Origin: Massilia sp. CFBP 13721
GTDB lineage: Bacteria > Pseudomonadota > Gammaproteobacteria > Burkholderiales > Burkholderiaceae_D
Direction of reading: 5' to 3'
Assembly: GCF_014842025.1 (NCBI RefSeq)
Contig: NZ_JACYUY010000003.1
Location: 62,001 to 126,000, forward strand
Length of the DNA stretch: 64,000 bases
This document shows positions 1-6,584 of this stretch, in pieces. The position numbers were made by a program, and so were the translations under genes. Within the stretch, counting starts at the first letter, position 1; the number at the start of each line of letters is the position of its first letter. The notes below the pieces were generated by a model. That model had not been told where the DNA came from and ran no database searches. It saw only the letters and a program-made list of their open reading frames with translations.

Positions 1-1743
1 CTGATCCCGCCATCGGTCTCGCCGACGGTCGCCTTCCCGCCGAACGCCCAGTTCCCGACCGGCGTCATCAACTACGGCTCTGGCGCCAACGCCATCGTGC
101 TGGCCGCCAACCACCCGCAAAACCCCTACGGCGTGCCGGTCAACCTGCGCTATTCGGCCTTCGACGTCGGCCCCTCGACCCGTTCGGCCGACAATGCCTT
201 CATGCGCGCCGTGGTCGGCGTCAAGGGACAGATGTATGGCTGGGATTACGACACGGCCTACGTGCACTCGCGCTCGACGCTCGACCTCGACTACAGCAAC
301 ATGCTGGTCATGCCGGCCCTGGCCGCTGCGCTCGGCAACCCGGCCAGCCCGCTGTTCCCCTACTACATCGGCAACCAGGCCGGCCGCAATCCGGCTTCGC
401 TGTACGCGGCGATCGCGCGCAGCGCCACCTCGCACTCGACCACGCGCCTGGACATCCTCGACTTCAAGGCCTCGCGCGAACTGATGCAGCTGCCGGGCGG
501 CGCCCTGGGCGTGGCCTTCGGCGCCGAATACCGCCGCGAGAAACTCGACAATCCTTCCCTGTCGGGCACCGAGAACGGTTCGATCAACGCCTCCTACGTG
601 GCGGCGCAGGGCGACCAGGACATCAAGGCGGTGTTCGTCGAAGTCGCTGCGCCCGTTTTGAAAGGGGTCGAAGTCAATGGCGCGCTGCGCTATGACCGCT
701 ACGAGAACTTCTCGTCGACCACGCCGAAGGTCGGCGTGAAATGGACCCCGGTCCAGAGCTTCGCGCTGCGTGGCACCTATTCGGAAGGCTTCCGCGCACC
801 GGGACCGGCCGAATCGGGCCCGGCCAGCCAGAGCACCGGCACCGCCAACGCGCGCGACCCGATCCGCTGCCCGGGTGGCACCCCGGCCCCCGGCGGCGCC
901 ACCCTGGCCGATTGCGCGGTTGCGGTCGGCGCTGTGAAAGTCGGCAATCCCGCGCTGCAGCCGGAAACCTCGAAAGGCGTGACCCTGGGCGTGGTCTGGG
1001 ATCCGCTGCCGGGCACCAGCATCGCGCTCGACGGCTGGCGCATCAAGCGCAGCAACGAGATCAACCCGATGCCGTACAACGAAGCGGCGGCGCTGCCGGA
1101 CGCGATCCGCGCCGACAACAACCTGGTCGTGAACGGCGTCGTGCAGCCCAATACGGGCAGCCTGCTGCTGTCGAAAGCGCCCTACCGCAATTCCAGCTTC
1201 ACCGAGGTCAAGGGTGTCGACCTGGACTTGCGCCAGCGCATCCGCCTGGGCGACTACGGCCGCGCCACGCTCGGCCTGACCTGGACCCACATCTCCTCCT
1301 GGGAACGGGCCGAATCCGCCACCGTGCGCTACCAGTACGCCGGCACCCACGGCAACTGCGACACCTCGAACTGCGCGGGTACGCCGAAGAACAAGATCAG
1401 CGCGGTCGCCTCGTGGGACCGCGACGCCCTGAGCTTGAGCGCGACGGCCAACTGGCGTAGCGAGATGAAAAACGTCGCCTTTGACGGCGACCTGTGCGCC
1501 TCGCGCTTCGCCAACGGCGCCGACGCCCCGAACGGCTGCCGCCTCGGCTCGTTCGCCACGCTCGACCTGTCGGCGCGCTACAACGTGACCAGCCACCTGC
1601 AACTGTTCGCGTCGATCAACAACGTGCTCGACAAGGTGGCGCCGCTCGACCCGCTGACCTACGGCGGCCTCAGCTACAACCCGATGGACGCCAGCGGCGC
1701 CATCGGCCGCTACTTCAAGGTGGGGGCACGGTATCAGTACTAA
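1..1743 (+). CDS. TonB-dependent receptor, C-terminal part (5' end outside window)
   Basis: The frame is open from the first base of the window, so the signal peptide and plug domain lie upstream and are not visible. What remains is about 580 residues of outer-membrane beta-barrel with alternating aromatic strands, ending GRYFKVGARYQY with a terminal aromatic residue as expected for BAM-assembled barrels. A conserved block (NNVLDKVAPLDPLTYGG) and two cysteine pairs (NCDTSNC; C..FANG.DAPNGC) are almost identical to the C-terminus of the receptor at 3566-6427, so the two are close paralogs. By family it would import a TonB/ExbBD-energised ligand across the outer membrane. The ligand cannot be read from sequence. 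An intrinsic terminator follows directly. Confidence 0.93.
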   Translation: MIPPSVSPTVAFPPNAQFPTGVINYGSGANAIVLAANHPQNPYGVPVNLRYSAFDVGPSTRSADNAFMRAVVGVKGQMYGWDYDTAYVHSRSTLDLDYSNMLVMPALAAALGNPASPLFPYYIGNQAGRNPASLYAAIARSATSHSTTRLDILDFKASRELMQLPGGALGVAFGAEYRREKLDNPSLSGTENGSINASYVAAQGDQDIKAVFVEVAAPVLKGVEVNGALRYDRYENFSSTTPKVGVKWTPVQSFALRGTYSEGFRAPGPAESGPASQSTGTANARDPIRCPGGTPAPGGATLADCAVAVGAVKVGNPALQPETSKGVTLGVVWDPLPGTSIALDGWRIKRSNEINPMPYNEAAALPDAIRADNNLVVNGVVQPNTGSLLLSKAPYRNSSFTEVKGVDLDLRQRIRLGDYGRATLGLTWTHISSWERAESATVRYQYAGTHGNCDTSNCAGTPKNKISAVASWDRDALSLSATANWRSEMKNVAFDGDLCASRFANGADAPNGCRLGSFATLDLSARYNVTSHLQLFASINNVLDKVAPLDPLTYGGLSYNPMDASGAIGRYFKVGARYQY

Positions 1744-1764
1744 GCAGTACTAAGCGGTAACCTG

Positions 1765-1790
1765 AACCCGGCTTCGGCCGGGTTTTTTAT
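1765..1790 (+). terminator. Intrinsic terminator of the first receptor gene
   Basis: A perfect 8-bp stem (AACCCGGC / GCCGGGTT) with a TTCG tetraloop is followed by a run of T, starting 22 bases after the receptor stop codon. Confidence 0.85.
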
Positions 1791-1855
1791 TGGGTTCGCC
1801 CCAAACGCACGCGCATCCTGCCGTTCTCAGGCGCTGCGGTACGCGACGGTACGAC

Positions 1856-1965
1856 CGTGTGGGCTCAGAGCGGTTCGCCGCCCGGCCCACCCTACGTTAC
1901 ACAGCAGCCAACGATACAGTGATGACAGTAGCGCACCGTAGGGTGGGCTCTCCGAGCCCACGCGG
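1856..1965. repeat. REP/REPIN-like palindromic repeat pair
   Basis: Two units of the dispersed family face away from each other. An inverse unit at 1856-1896 ends GCCCACCCTACG, and a forward unit at 1937-1965 starts CGTAGGGTGGGC and closes GAGCCCACGCGG. Each unit is itself a hairpin (for example GTGGGCTC / GAGCCCAC). The pair sits between the convergent 3' ends of the first receptor and aroG. Confidence 0.8.
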
Positions 1966-2011
1966 TCCGGCATATGCCGGTTGAAACGCCGGACAAAGTC
2001 CATGCCGGTTT

Positions 2012-3070
2012 TTATTCCTCGCGCAACCGGCGCTGGCGCACCGCCGCTGCCAGGCCCTCGAGCACGCCGACGCTGGTTTCCCAGTCGATGCAGCCATCGG
2101 TCACCGACTGCCCATACGCCAGTTCCTTGCCCGGCACCAGGTCCTGGCGCCCGGCCAGCAAATGCGATTCGACCATCACGCCGACGATGCGCTCGTCGCC
2201 GCCGGCAATCTGGCGCGCGATGTCGGCGCACACCGGCACCTGGTTTTCCGGCTTTTTCGAACTGTTGGCATGCGAGGCGTCGATCATCAGGCGCGAGGCC
2301 AGGCCGAGGCCGGCGACCTGCTTGCAGGCCTCGTCGACGCTGGCGGCATCGTAGTTCGGCGCCTTGCCGCCGCGCAGGATGACATGGCAATCCTCGTTGC
2401 CGGCGGTCGAGACGATCGCCGAGTGGCCGCCCTTGGTCACCGACAGGAAATGGTGCGGCTGCGAAGCGGCCTTGATCGCTTCCACTGCGATCTTGATGTT
2501 GCCGTCGGTGCCGTTCTTGAAGCCGACCGGACAGGACAGGCCGGAAGCCAGTTCGCGGTGCACCTGCGATTCGGTAGTCCGGGCCCCGATCGCGCCCCAG
2601 CTGATCAGGTCGGCGATGTACTGCGGGCTGATCACGTCGAGGAATTCCGTGCCGGCCGGCAGCCCCATCTCATTGACGTCGCGCAGCAGCTCGCGCGCCA
2701 TGCGTAGGCCGTCGTTGATGCGGAAGCTGTTGTCCATGTAGGGATCGTTGATCATGCCCTTCCAGCCGACGGTGGTGCGCGGCTTTTCGAAATACACGCG
2801 CATCACGATCTCGAGTTCGCCGGCAAAGCGGCGCCGCTGTTCGACCAGGCGCCGCGCGTATTCCATCGCCGCCTTCGGGTCGTGGATCGAACACGGTCCG
2901 ATCACCACCATCAGGCGGTCGTCCTGGCCATGCAGGATGCGGTGCAGGGCCACGCGCGCGGCGGATGCGGTTTCCTCGGCCGCCGGCGTCACCGGAAACT
3001 CGCGGATCAGGTGCGAGGGCGGCGTCAGTTCCTTCATTTCGCGGATGCGTAAATCGTCGGTGCGAGGCAT
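2012..3070 (-). CDS. aroG: 3-deoxy-7-phosphoheptulonate (DAHP) synthase, class I
   Basis: Condenses phosphoenolpyruvate with erythrose 4-phosphate, the first committed step of the shikimate pathway, in the cytoplasm. The 352 residues match the AroG/F/H size (about 350). Family blocks are visible: VVIGPCSIHDPKAA, RVYFEKPRTTVGWKG, FKNGTDGNIKIAVEAI, SVTKGGHSAIVSTAGN, MIDASHANSSKKP and GVMVESHL. They contain the metal-ligand Cys, His and Glu and the PEP-binding Lys/Arg positions known for the class I enzyme. The ATG at 3070 is preferred over an in-frame upstream start because GGAG lies 7 bases before it. Expression appears to be attenuated by the aromatic leader peptide at 3170-3238 and the terminator at 3104-3130. 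tkt, elsewhere in the window, helps supply erythrose 4-phosphate. Confidence 0.96.
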   Translation of the reverse strand: MPRTDDLRIREMKELTPPSHLIREFPVTPAAEETASAARVALHRILHGQDDRLMVVIGPCSIHDPKAAMEYARRLVEQRRRFAGELEIVMRVYFEKPRTTVGWKGMINDPYMDNSFRINDGLRMARELLRDVNEMGLPAGTEFLDVISPQYIADLISWGAIGARTTESQVHRELASGLSCPVGFKNGTDGNIKIAVEAIKAASQPHHFLSVTKGGHSAIVSTAGNEDCHVILRGGKAPNYDAASVDEACKQVAGLGLASRLMIDASHANSSKKPENQVPVCADIARQIAGGDERIVGVMVESHLLAGRQDLVPGKELAYGQSVTDGCIDWETSVGVLEGLAAAVRQRRLREE

Positions 3071-3103
3071 GCGGTTACTCCGTTCGTTTGTCTGGTCTGC
3101 AAA

Positions 3104-3130
3104 TGAAAAAACCGCCATCGCTGGCGGTTT
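3104..3130 (-). terminator. Attenuator terminator in the aroG leader
   Basis: On the minus strand the stem AACCGCCA / TGGCGGTT (8 bp, loop GCGA) runs straight into six T. It lies after the leader peptide and just before the aroG ribosome binding site, so it would stop transcription before aroG. The 5' arm (ACCGCC) can instead pair with GGCGGT inside the last codons of the leader peptide. That makes it a classical switchable attenuator rather than the terminator of an upstream gene, since no minus-strand gene lies upstream. Confidence 0.8.
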
Positions 3131-3169
3131 CGTGTGTTCGGTCTGGTCGCTTGTCGCGTGTCCCTGCCG

Positions 3170-3238
3170 CTACTCCACCGCCTGAAGGCTGGAATGGCTA
3201 AACCAAAAATAAAAGGTAAAGAAGGCAGCGTGGCGCAT
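3170..3238 (-). CDS. Aromatic-rich leader peptide of the aroG attenuator
   Basis: A 22-codon ORF (ATG to TAG) lies between the promoter at 3264-3293 and the terminator at 3104-3130. Residues 6-13 read FFTFYFWF, with five Phe, one Tyr and one Trp codon in eight. This is the signature of a ribosome-stalling leader, as in pheL (Phe-rich) and trpL (Trp-rich). The last codons before the stop (CAG GCG GTG GAG) carry GGCGGT, complementary to ACCGCC of the terminator 5' arm. A ribosome stalled on the aromatic codons would leave GGCGGT free to form the antiterminator, and a ribosome reaching the stop would cover it. The Shine-Dalgarno is modest (GGGA about 9 bases upstream). There is no homology evidence; the call rests on position, composition and pairing. 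Confidence 0.8.
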   Translation of the reverse strand: MRHAAFFTFYFWFSHSSLQAVE

Positions 3239-3263
3239 GGAGGTTCCCAGAAAGGTTGAAATG

Positions 3264-3293
3264 ACTATAACCCCTGGCTATGAATATTGGCAA
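3264..3293 (-). promoter_or_regulatory. Promoter of the aroG leader transcript
   Basis: On the minus strand TTGCCA (3293-3288) and TATAGT (3269-3264) are separated by 18 bases. Both hexamers are close to the sigma-70 consensus. The predicted start near 3257 is about 20 bases before the leader ATG at 3238. Confidence 0.65.
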
Positions 3294-3565
3294 GGAATTT
3301 GTCGCAGTGCGTCATTGGCGGCTTGCACCTGCGATTGCAGACAAGTGGTTGCGTGAAACCGACAGCTTTTTGCACACTCCGATCACCATTGAGAGATATC
3401 AGACAAGGTGTTGCCGTCAATGCAAAAGTCACCTCAAGCCCCCGTCCGGCCAGCACGTTTCCTTGCATTGGATCAGTTTCTCCAGAGCTGATGCTTGAGG
3501 AAAGGCCATGCAAGGCCAACCACGGCCACGCGGACCGGGATCTCCATCTCTCTGGGAGTTCGGAA
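3294..3565. other. Divergent upstream region between aroG leader and receptor gene
   Basis: About 270 bases remain between the aroG promoter and the receptor start at 3566. It must hold the receptor promoter, but no -35/-10 pair stands out. Short in-frame extensions of the receptor frame run through here, yet they lack a ribosome binding site and precede the obvious signal peptide, so I read the stretch as non-coding. Confidence 0.5.
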
Positions 3566-6427
3566 ATGAACGAAACCTTGTTATCCCGATCCGTGCGGCG
3601 CCTGTTCGCGGGCGGCGGCGCGATCGGCCTGGTCTTGCTGGCGCCGCCGCCGGCGGCTGCCCAGGAGGCGGCCGAGCGGCCGGTGGCGCGCGTGGTCGTC
3701 ACCGGCAGTAACATCCGCCGTGCCGAAGCCGAAACCGCTTCGTCGGTGCTGACCGTCAACCGCGCCGACATCGAGCGCTCCGGCAAGAACACCGTCTCCG
3801 AACTGCTGCAAACGCTGGCGGTGGACAACCAGGGCTCGGTGCCGACCAGCTTCGGCAACGGCTTCGCCGCCGGCGCCTCGGGCATCTCGCTGCGCGGGCT
3901 CGGCACCGCCTCGACCCTGGTGCTGCTCAACGGCCGGCGCATGGCTTCCTATGGCCTGGCCGACGACGGCCAGAAAGTGTTTGCCGACCTGAACGTGATC
4001 CCGACCGACGCGGTCGAACGCGTCGAGATCCTGAAGGACGGCGCCTCCGCCATTTATGGTTCCGACGCGATCGCCGGCGTGGTCAACATCATCCTGCGGC
4101 GCGACTTCAAGGGCACCACCGTGCGCGGGCTGCTCGGCATCAGCAAGGAATGGGATGGCGAGGAGCAGAACTTCGCCATCACCCACGGCATTGGCGACCT
4201 CGAGACCGACGGCTACAACGCGCTGTTCAATTTCGAGTTCAAGCGCAGCAACGACATCTGGCTGCGCGACCGCGCCGACCGCCGCTACATCGGCCGCATC
4301 GACCTGCGCAACTGGGGCTACTCGGCGCAGGAGGCGCTGGGCGGCACCGGGGCGATTACCGGCAACAACGCCGCCGGTAGCGCCATCAACGGCAACGTGC
4401 GCAACCCGGTCACGAACGACTATTTCAACCGCGGCAGCCTCAACCCGGCGAGCGGCTTCACCCAGACCTTTCCCGGCGCGGCCTGTTCCAACTTCACCAG
4501 CCACCCGCAGGGCGACCCCGGCGGCGGCTGCCTGATCGACTCGACCCTGGTCTACAACCAGATGCAGCCCGAGCAGGAGAACTACAGCCTGTTCGGACGC
4601 GGCACCTGGAAGCTCCCGGCGGAGATGGAAGCCTACACGGAGTGGAACCTGTATTCGAGCAAGACGTCCACATCGACCACGCCGAATACCGTCAGCGCCA
4701 ACGTCGGCTTTCCCGGCGGCCCGGTCAGCAACGCCGGCGTCCAGCTCGGCGCGGCCCACCCCGACAACCCGTATTTCGGCACGCCCGCGCGCCTGCGCTA
4801 CCTGGCCGGCGACGTCGGTCCGCGCCAGTCGAACATCGATTCCTTCTTCATCCGCGCCCTGGCCGGCGTACGCGGCACCGTGGCGGGCTGGGAATTCGAC
4901 ACCTCGTTGCTGTTCTCGCGCAGCAACGTGACCAACGAACGCTACGGCTACCTGCAGCGCGACGTCACCTTCGCCATGCTCGACCCGACAGCGGCCAACA
5001 TCGCGGCGGCGCTGGCCACCAGTCCCGCCTATGCGGCGCTGCCGCCCGGCACCGTCTGGCGCATCGGCGAGAACGCCGGCCTCAACAGTCCAGGGGTGTA
5101 CGCGGCGATCGCACCGAAGATCGGCAGCGATGCCCATACCAAGATCGTCCAGGGCGACGTCAAGGCCACCCGCGAATTCGGCAAACTGGCCGGCGGCGCC
5201 ATCGGGGTCGCGGTCGGCGCCGAATGGCGGCGCGAGGAGACCGAGCTGAACCCCACCACCGGCACCGAACGCGGCAACGTGATCGGCCTCGGCTATTCGG
5301 CCTACAGCGGCGCGCGCAACGTGTTCGCGCTGTATGGCGAAGCGCTGGCGCCGGTGTTGCCCGGCCTCGAGGTCACCGGCGCGCTGCGCTGGGACCATTT
5401 CACCGACGTGGGCGATTCGTACACGCCCAAAGTCGGCGTCAAGTGGCAGCCCTCGCGCCAATTGGCCCTGCGCGGCACCTTCGCCAGGGGTTTCCGCGCG
5501 CCCAGCGCGGCCGAAAACGGCGTCGGCGGCCTGGCGGCCTTCTCCACCGCCGAGGACCCGCTGCGCTGCGCCCTGGGTGTACAAATCGCCTGCGACCCCG
5601 GCCCGATCGCGGTCATCACTTCGCCCAATCCGGGGCTGTCGCCGGAACGCTCGAAGAGCTACAACTTCGGCATCATCTGGGATCCGCTGCCGCGCACCAG
5701 CATCTCGATCGACTTCTGGCAAATCAAGCGCAAGAACGAGATCAACCAGGAACTGACCGACGTCGCCATTGCCAACGGCCAGGTGGCGCGCGACCCGAGC
5801 ACGGCGCAGGTGGGCGTCCCCGGCGACCCGGGCGCGATCACCGCGGTGGTGGCGAACTACGTCAACTCGGCCTCGACAAAGGTACGCGGCATCGACGTCG
5901 ACGCGCGCTATACGCTGCGCCTGCCCGAGGGCTACGGCAACCTGCTGCTCGACGGTAAATGGACCTACCTCGACAAGTGGCTGCGTACCGAGCGCGACGG
6001 CAGCGAACGCGACTTCGCCGGCACCCACGGCAATTGCGACGTCACCAACTGCATTGGCACCCCGGACCACCGCGTCAACCTGCGCGCTTCCTGGGACCGC
6101 GGCGACTGGCGCGTGTCGCTCAACGCCAACTACCGTGGCCCGATCGACAACGTGCTGTTCAAGGGCGACCCGGATGGCTGCGCCAGCCACTTCGCCAACG
6201 GGCAGGATGCGCCAAGCGGTTGCGAACTGGCCTCGTTCACGACCTTCGACCTGGTGGCGCGCTGGAAGCCGCGCCCCAACTGGGAAGTGTTCGGCACGAT
6301 CGATAACCTGTTCGACAAGGTGGCCCCGCTCGATCCGTTGACCTACGGCGCCCAGGCCTATAACCCGCTCGACTATGCGGGCGCGGTCGGACGCACCTTC
6401 AGCCTGGGGGCGCGCTACACGTTCTGA
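3566..6427 (+). CDS. TonB-dependent receptor
   Basis: 953 residues. The ATG at 3566 follows GGGAG by 7 bases and opens a signal peptide (MNETLLSRSVRRLF, then a hydrophobic stretch, then AAAQ). The mature N-terminus carries RVVVTGSNI, resembling the TonB box of this receptor class. The plug follows with family motifs LRGLGTASTLVLLNGRR, ERVEILKDGASAIYGSDAI and AGVVNIILRRDF (about residues 110-190). The rest is a 22-strand type barrel ending GARYTF. It is a close paralog of the partial receptor at the window start, sharing NL.DKVAPLDPLTYG and the cysteine pairs NCDVTNC and C..FANG.DAPSGC. It is followed 157 bases later by another receptor on the same strand. The ligand is unknown; a sugar or oligosaccharide is plausible for this family but unproven. 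Confidence 0.95.
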   Translation: MNETLLSRSVRRLFAGGGAIGLVLLAPPPAAAQEAAERPVARVVVTGSNIRRAEAETASSVLTVNRADIERSGKNTVSELLQTLAVDNQGSVPTSFGNGFAAGASGISLRGLGTASTLVLLNGRRMASYGLADDGQKVFADLNVIPTDAVERVEILKDGASAIYGSDAIAGVVNIILRRDFKGTTVRGLLGISKEWDGEEQNFAITHGIGDLETDGYNALFNFEFKRSNDIWLRDRADRRYIGRIDLRNWGYSAQEALGGTGAITGNNAAGSAINGNVRNPVTNDYFNRGSLNPASGFTQTFPGAACSNFTSHPQGDPGGGCLIDSTLVYNQMQPEQENYSLFGRGTWKLPAEMEAYTEWNLYSSKTSTSTTPNTVSANVGFPGGPVSNAGVQLGAAHPDNPYFGTPARLRYLAGDVGPRQSNIDSFFIRALAGVRGTVAGWEFDTSLLFSRSNVTNERYGYLQRDVTFAMLDPTAANIAAALATSPAYAALPPGTVWRIGENAGLNSPGVYAAIAPKIGSDAHTKIVQGDVKATREFGKLAGGAIGVAVGAEWRREETELNPTTGTERGNVIGLGYSAYSGARNVFALYGEALAPVLPGLEVTGALRWDHFTDVGDSYTPKVGVKWQPSRQLALRGTFARGFRAPSAAENGVGGLAAFSTAEDPLRCALGVQIACDPGPIAVITSPNPGLSPERSKSYNFGIIWDPLPRTSISIDFWQIKRKNEINQELTDVAIANGQVARDPSTAQVGVPGDPGAITAVVANYVNSASTKVRGIDVDARYTLRLPEGYGNLLLDGKWTYLDKWLRTERDGSERDFAGTHGNCDVTNCIGTPDHRVNLRASWDRGDWRVSLNANYRGPIDNVLFKGDPDGCASHFANGQDAPSGCELASFTTFDLVARWKPRPNWEVFGTIDNLFDKVAPLDPLTYGAQAYNPLDYAGAVGRTFSLGARYTF

Positions 6428-6437
6428 CGCAGGAACG

Positions 6438-6469
6438 GCCACGTCCGGCGCCGCATGGCCGGACGTGGC
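6438..6469 (+). terminator. Strong hairpin after receptor gene, possible terminator
   Basis: A 12-bp stem (GCCACGTCCGGC / GCCGGACGTGGC) with an 8-base loop lies 10 bases after the stop codon. Only a short CTTTT comes later (6476-6480), so it may reduce rather than block read-through into the next receptor. Confidence 0.5.
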
Positions 6470-6584
6470 TTGCCGCTTTTCCGCGCAGCGCATGCGCGCC
6501 TGACGACGCCATCGCTTCGACTACTTCACCGCCTCGCGCCTGCGCGCCCGGGCAAGAACATACAACCCGATTTCAGGAGCCGAC

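Noticed and set aside
1794-2011. Repeats between the first receptor and aroG considered as a CRISPR or insertion-sequence end
   Set aside because: Units are inverted and variable in the loop, not direct repeats with regular spacers, and no transposase or target duplication is seen. They fit the REP-like family.
3104-3130. The hairpin before aroG as the plain terminator of another gene
   Set aside because: No minus-strand gene lies upstream; the nearest upstream transcript unit is the short aromatic leader ORF, so an attenuator fits better.
3581-6493. A 970-codon open frame on the strand opposite a receptor gene
   Set aside because: It is the GC-rich mirror of a well-supported receptor; composition is Arg/Ala/Val/Gly-skewed with no domain, signal or ribosome site. 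The same applies to long opposite-strand frames over yhdP, the other receptors, tldD and the penicillin-binding protein.
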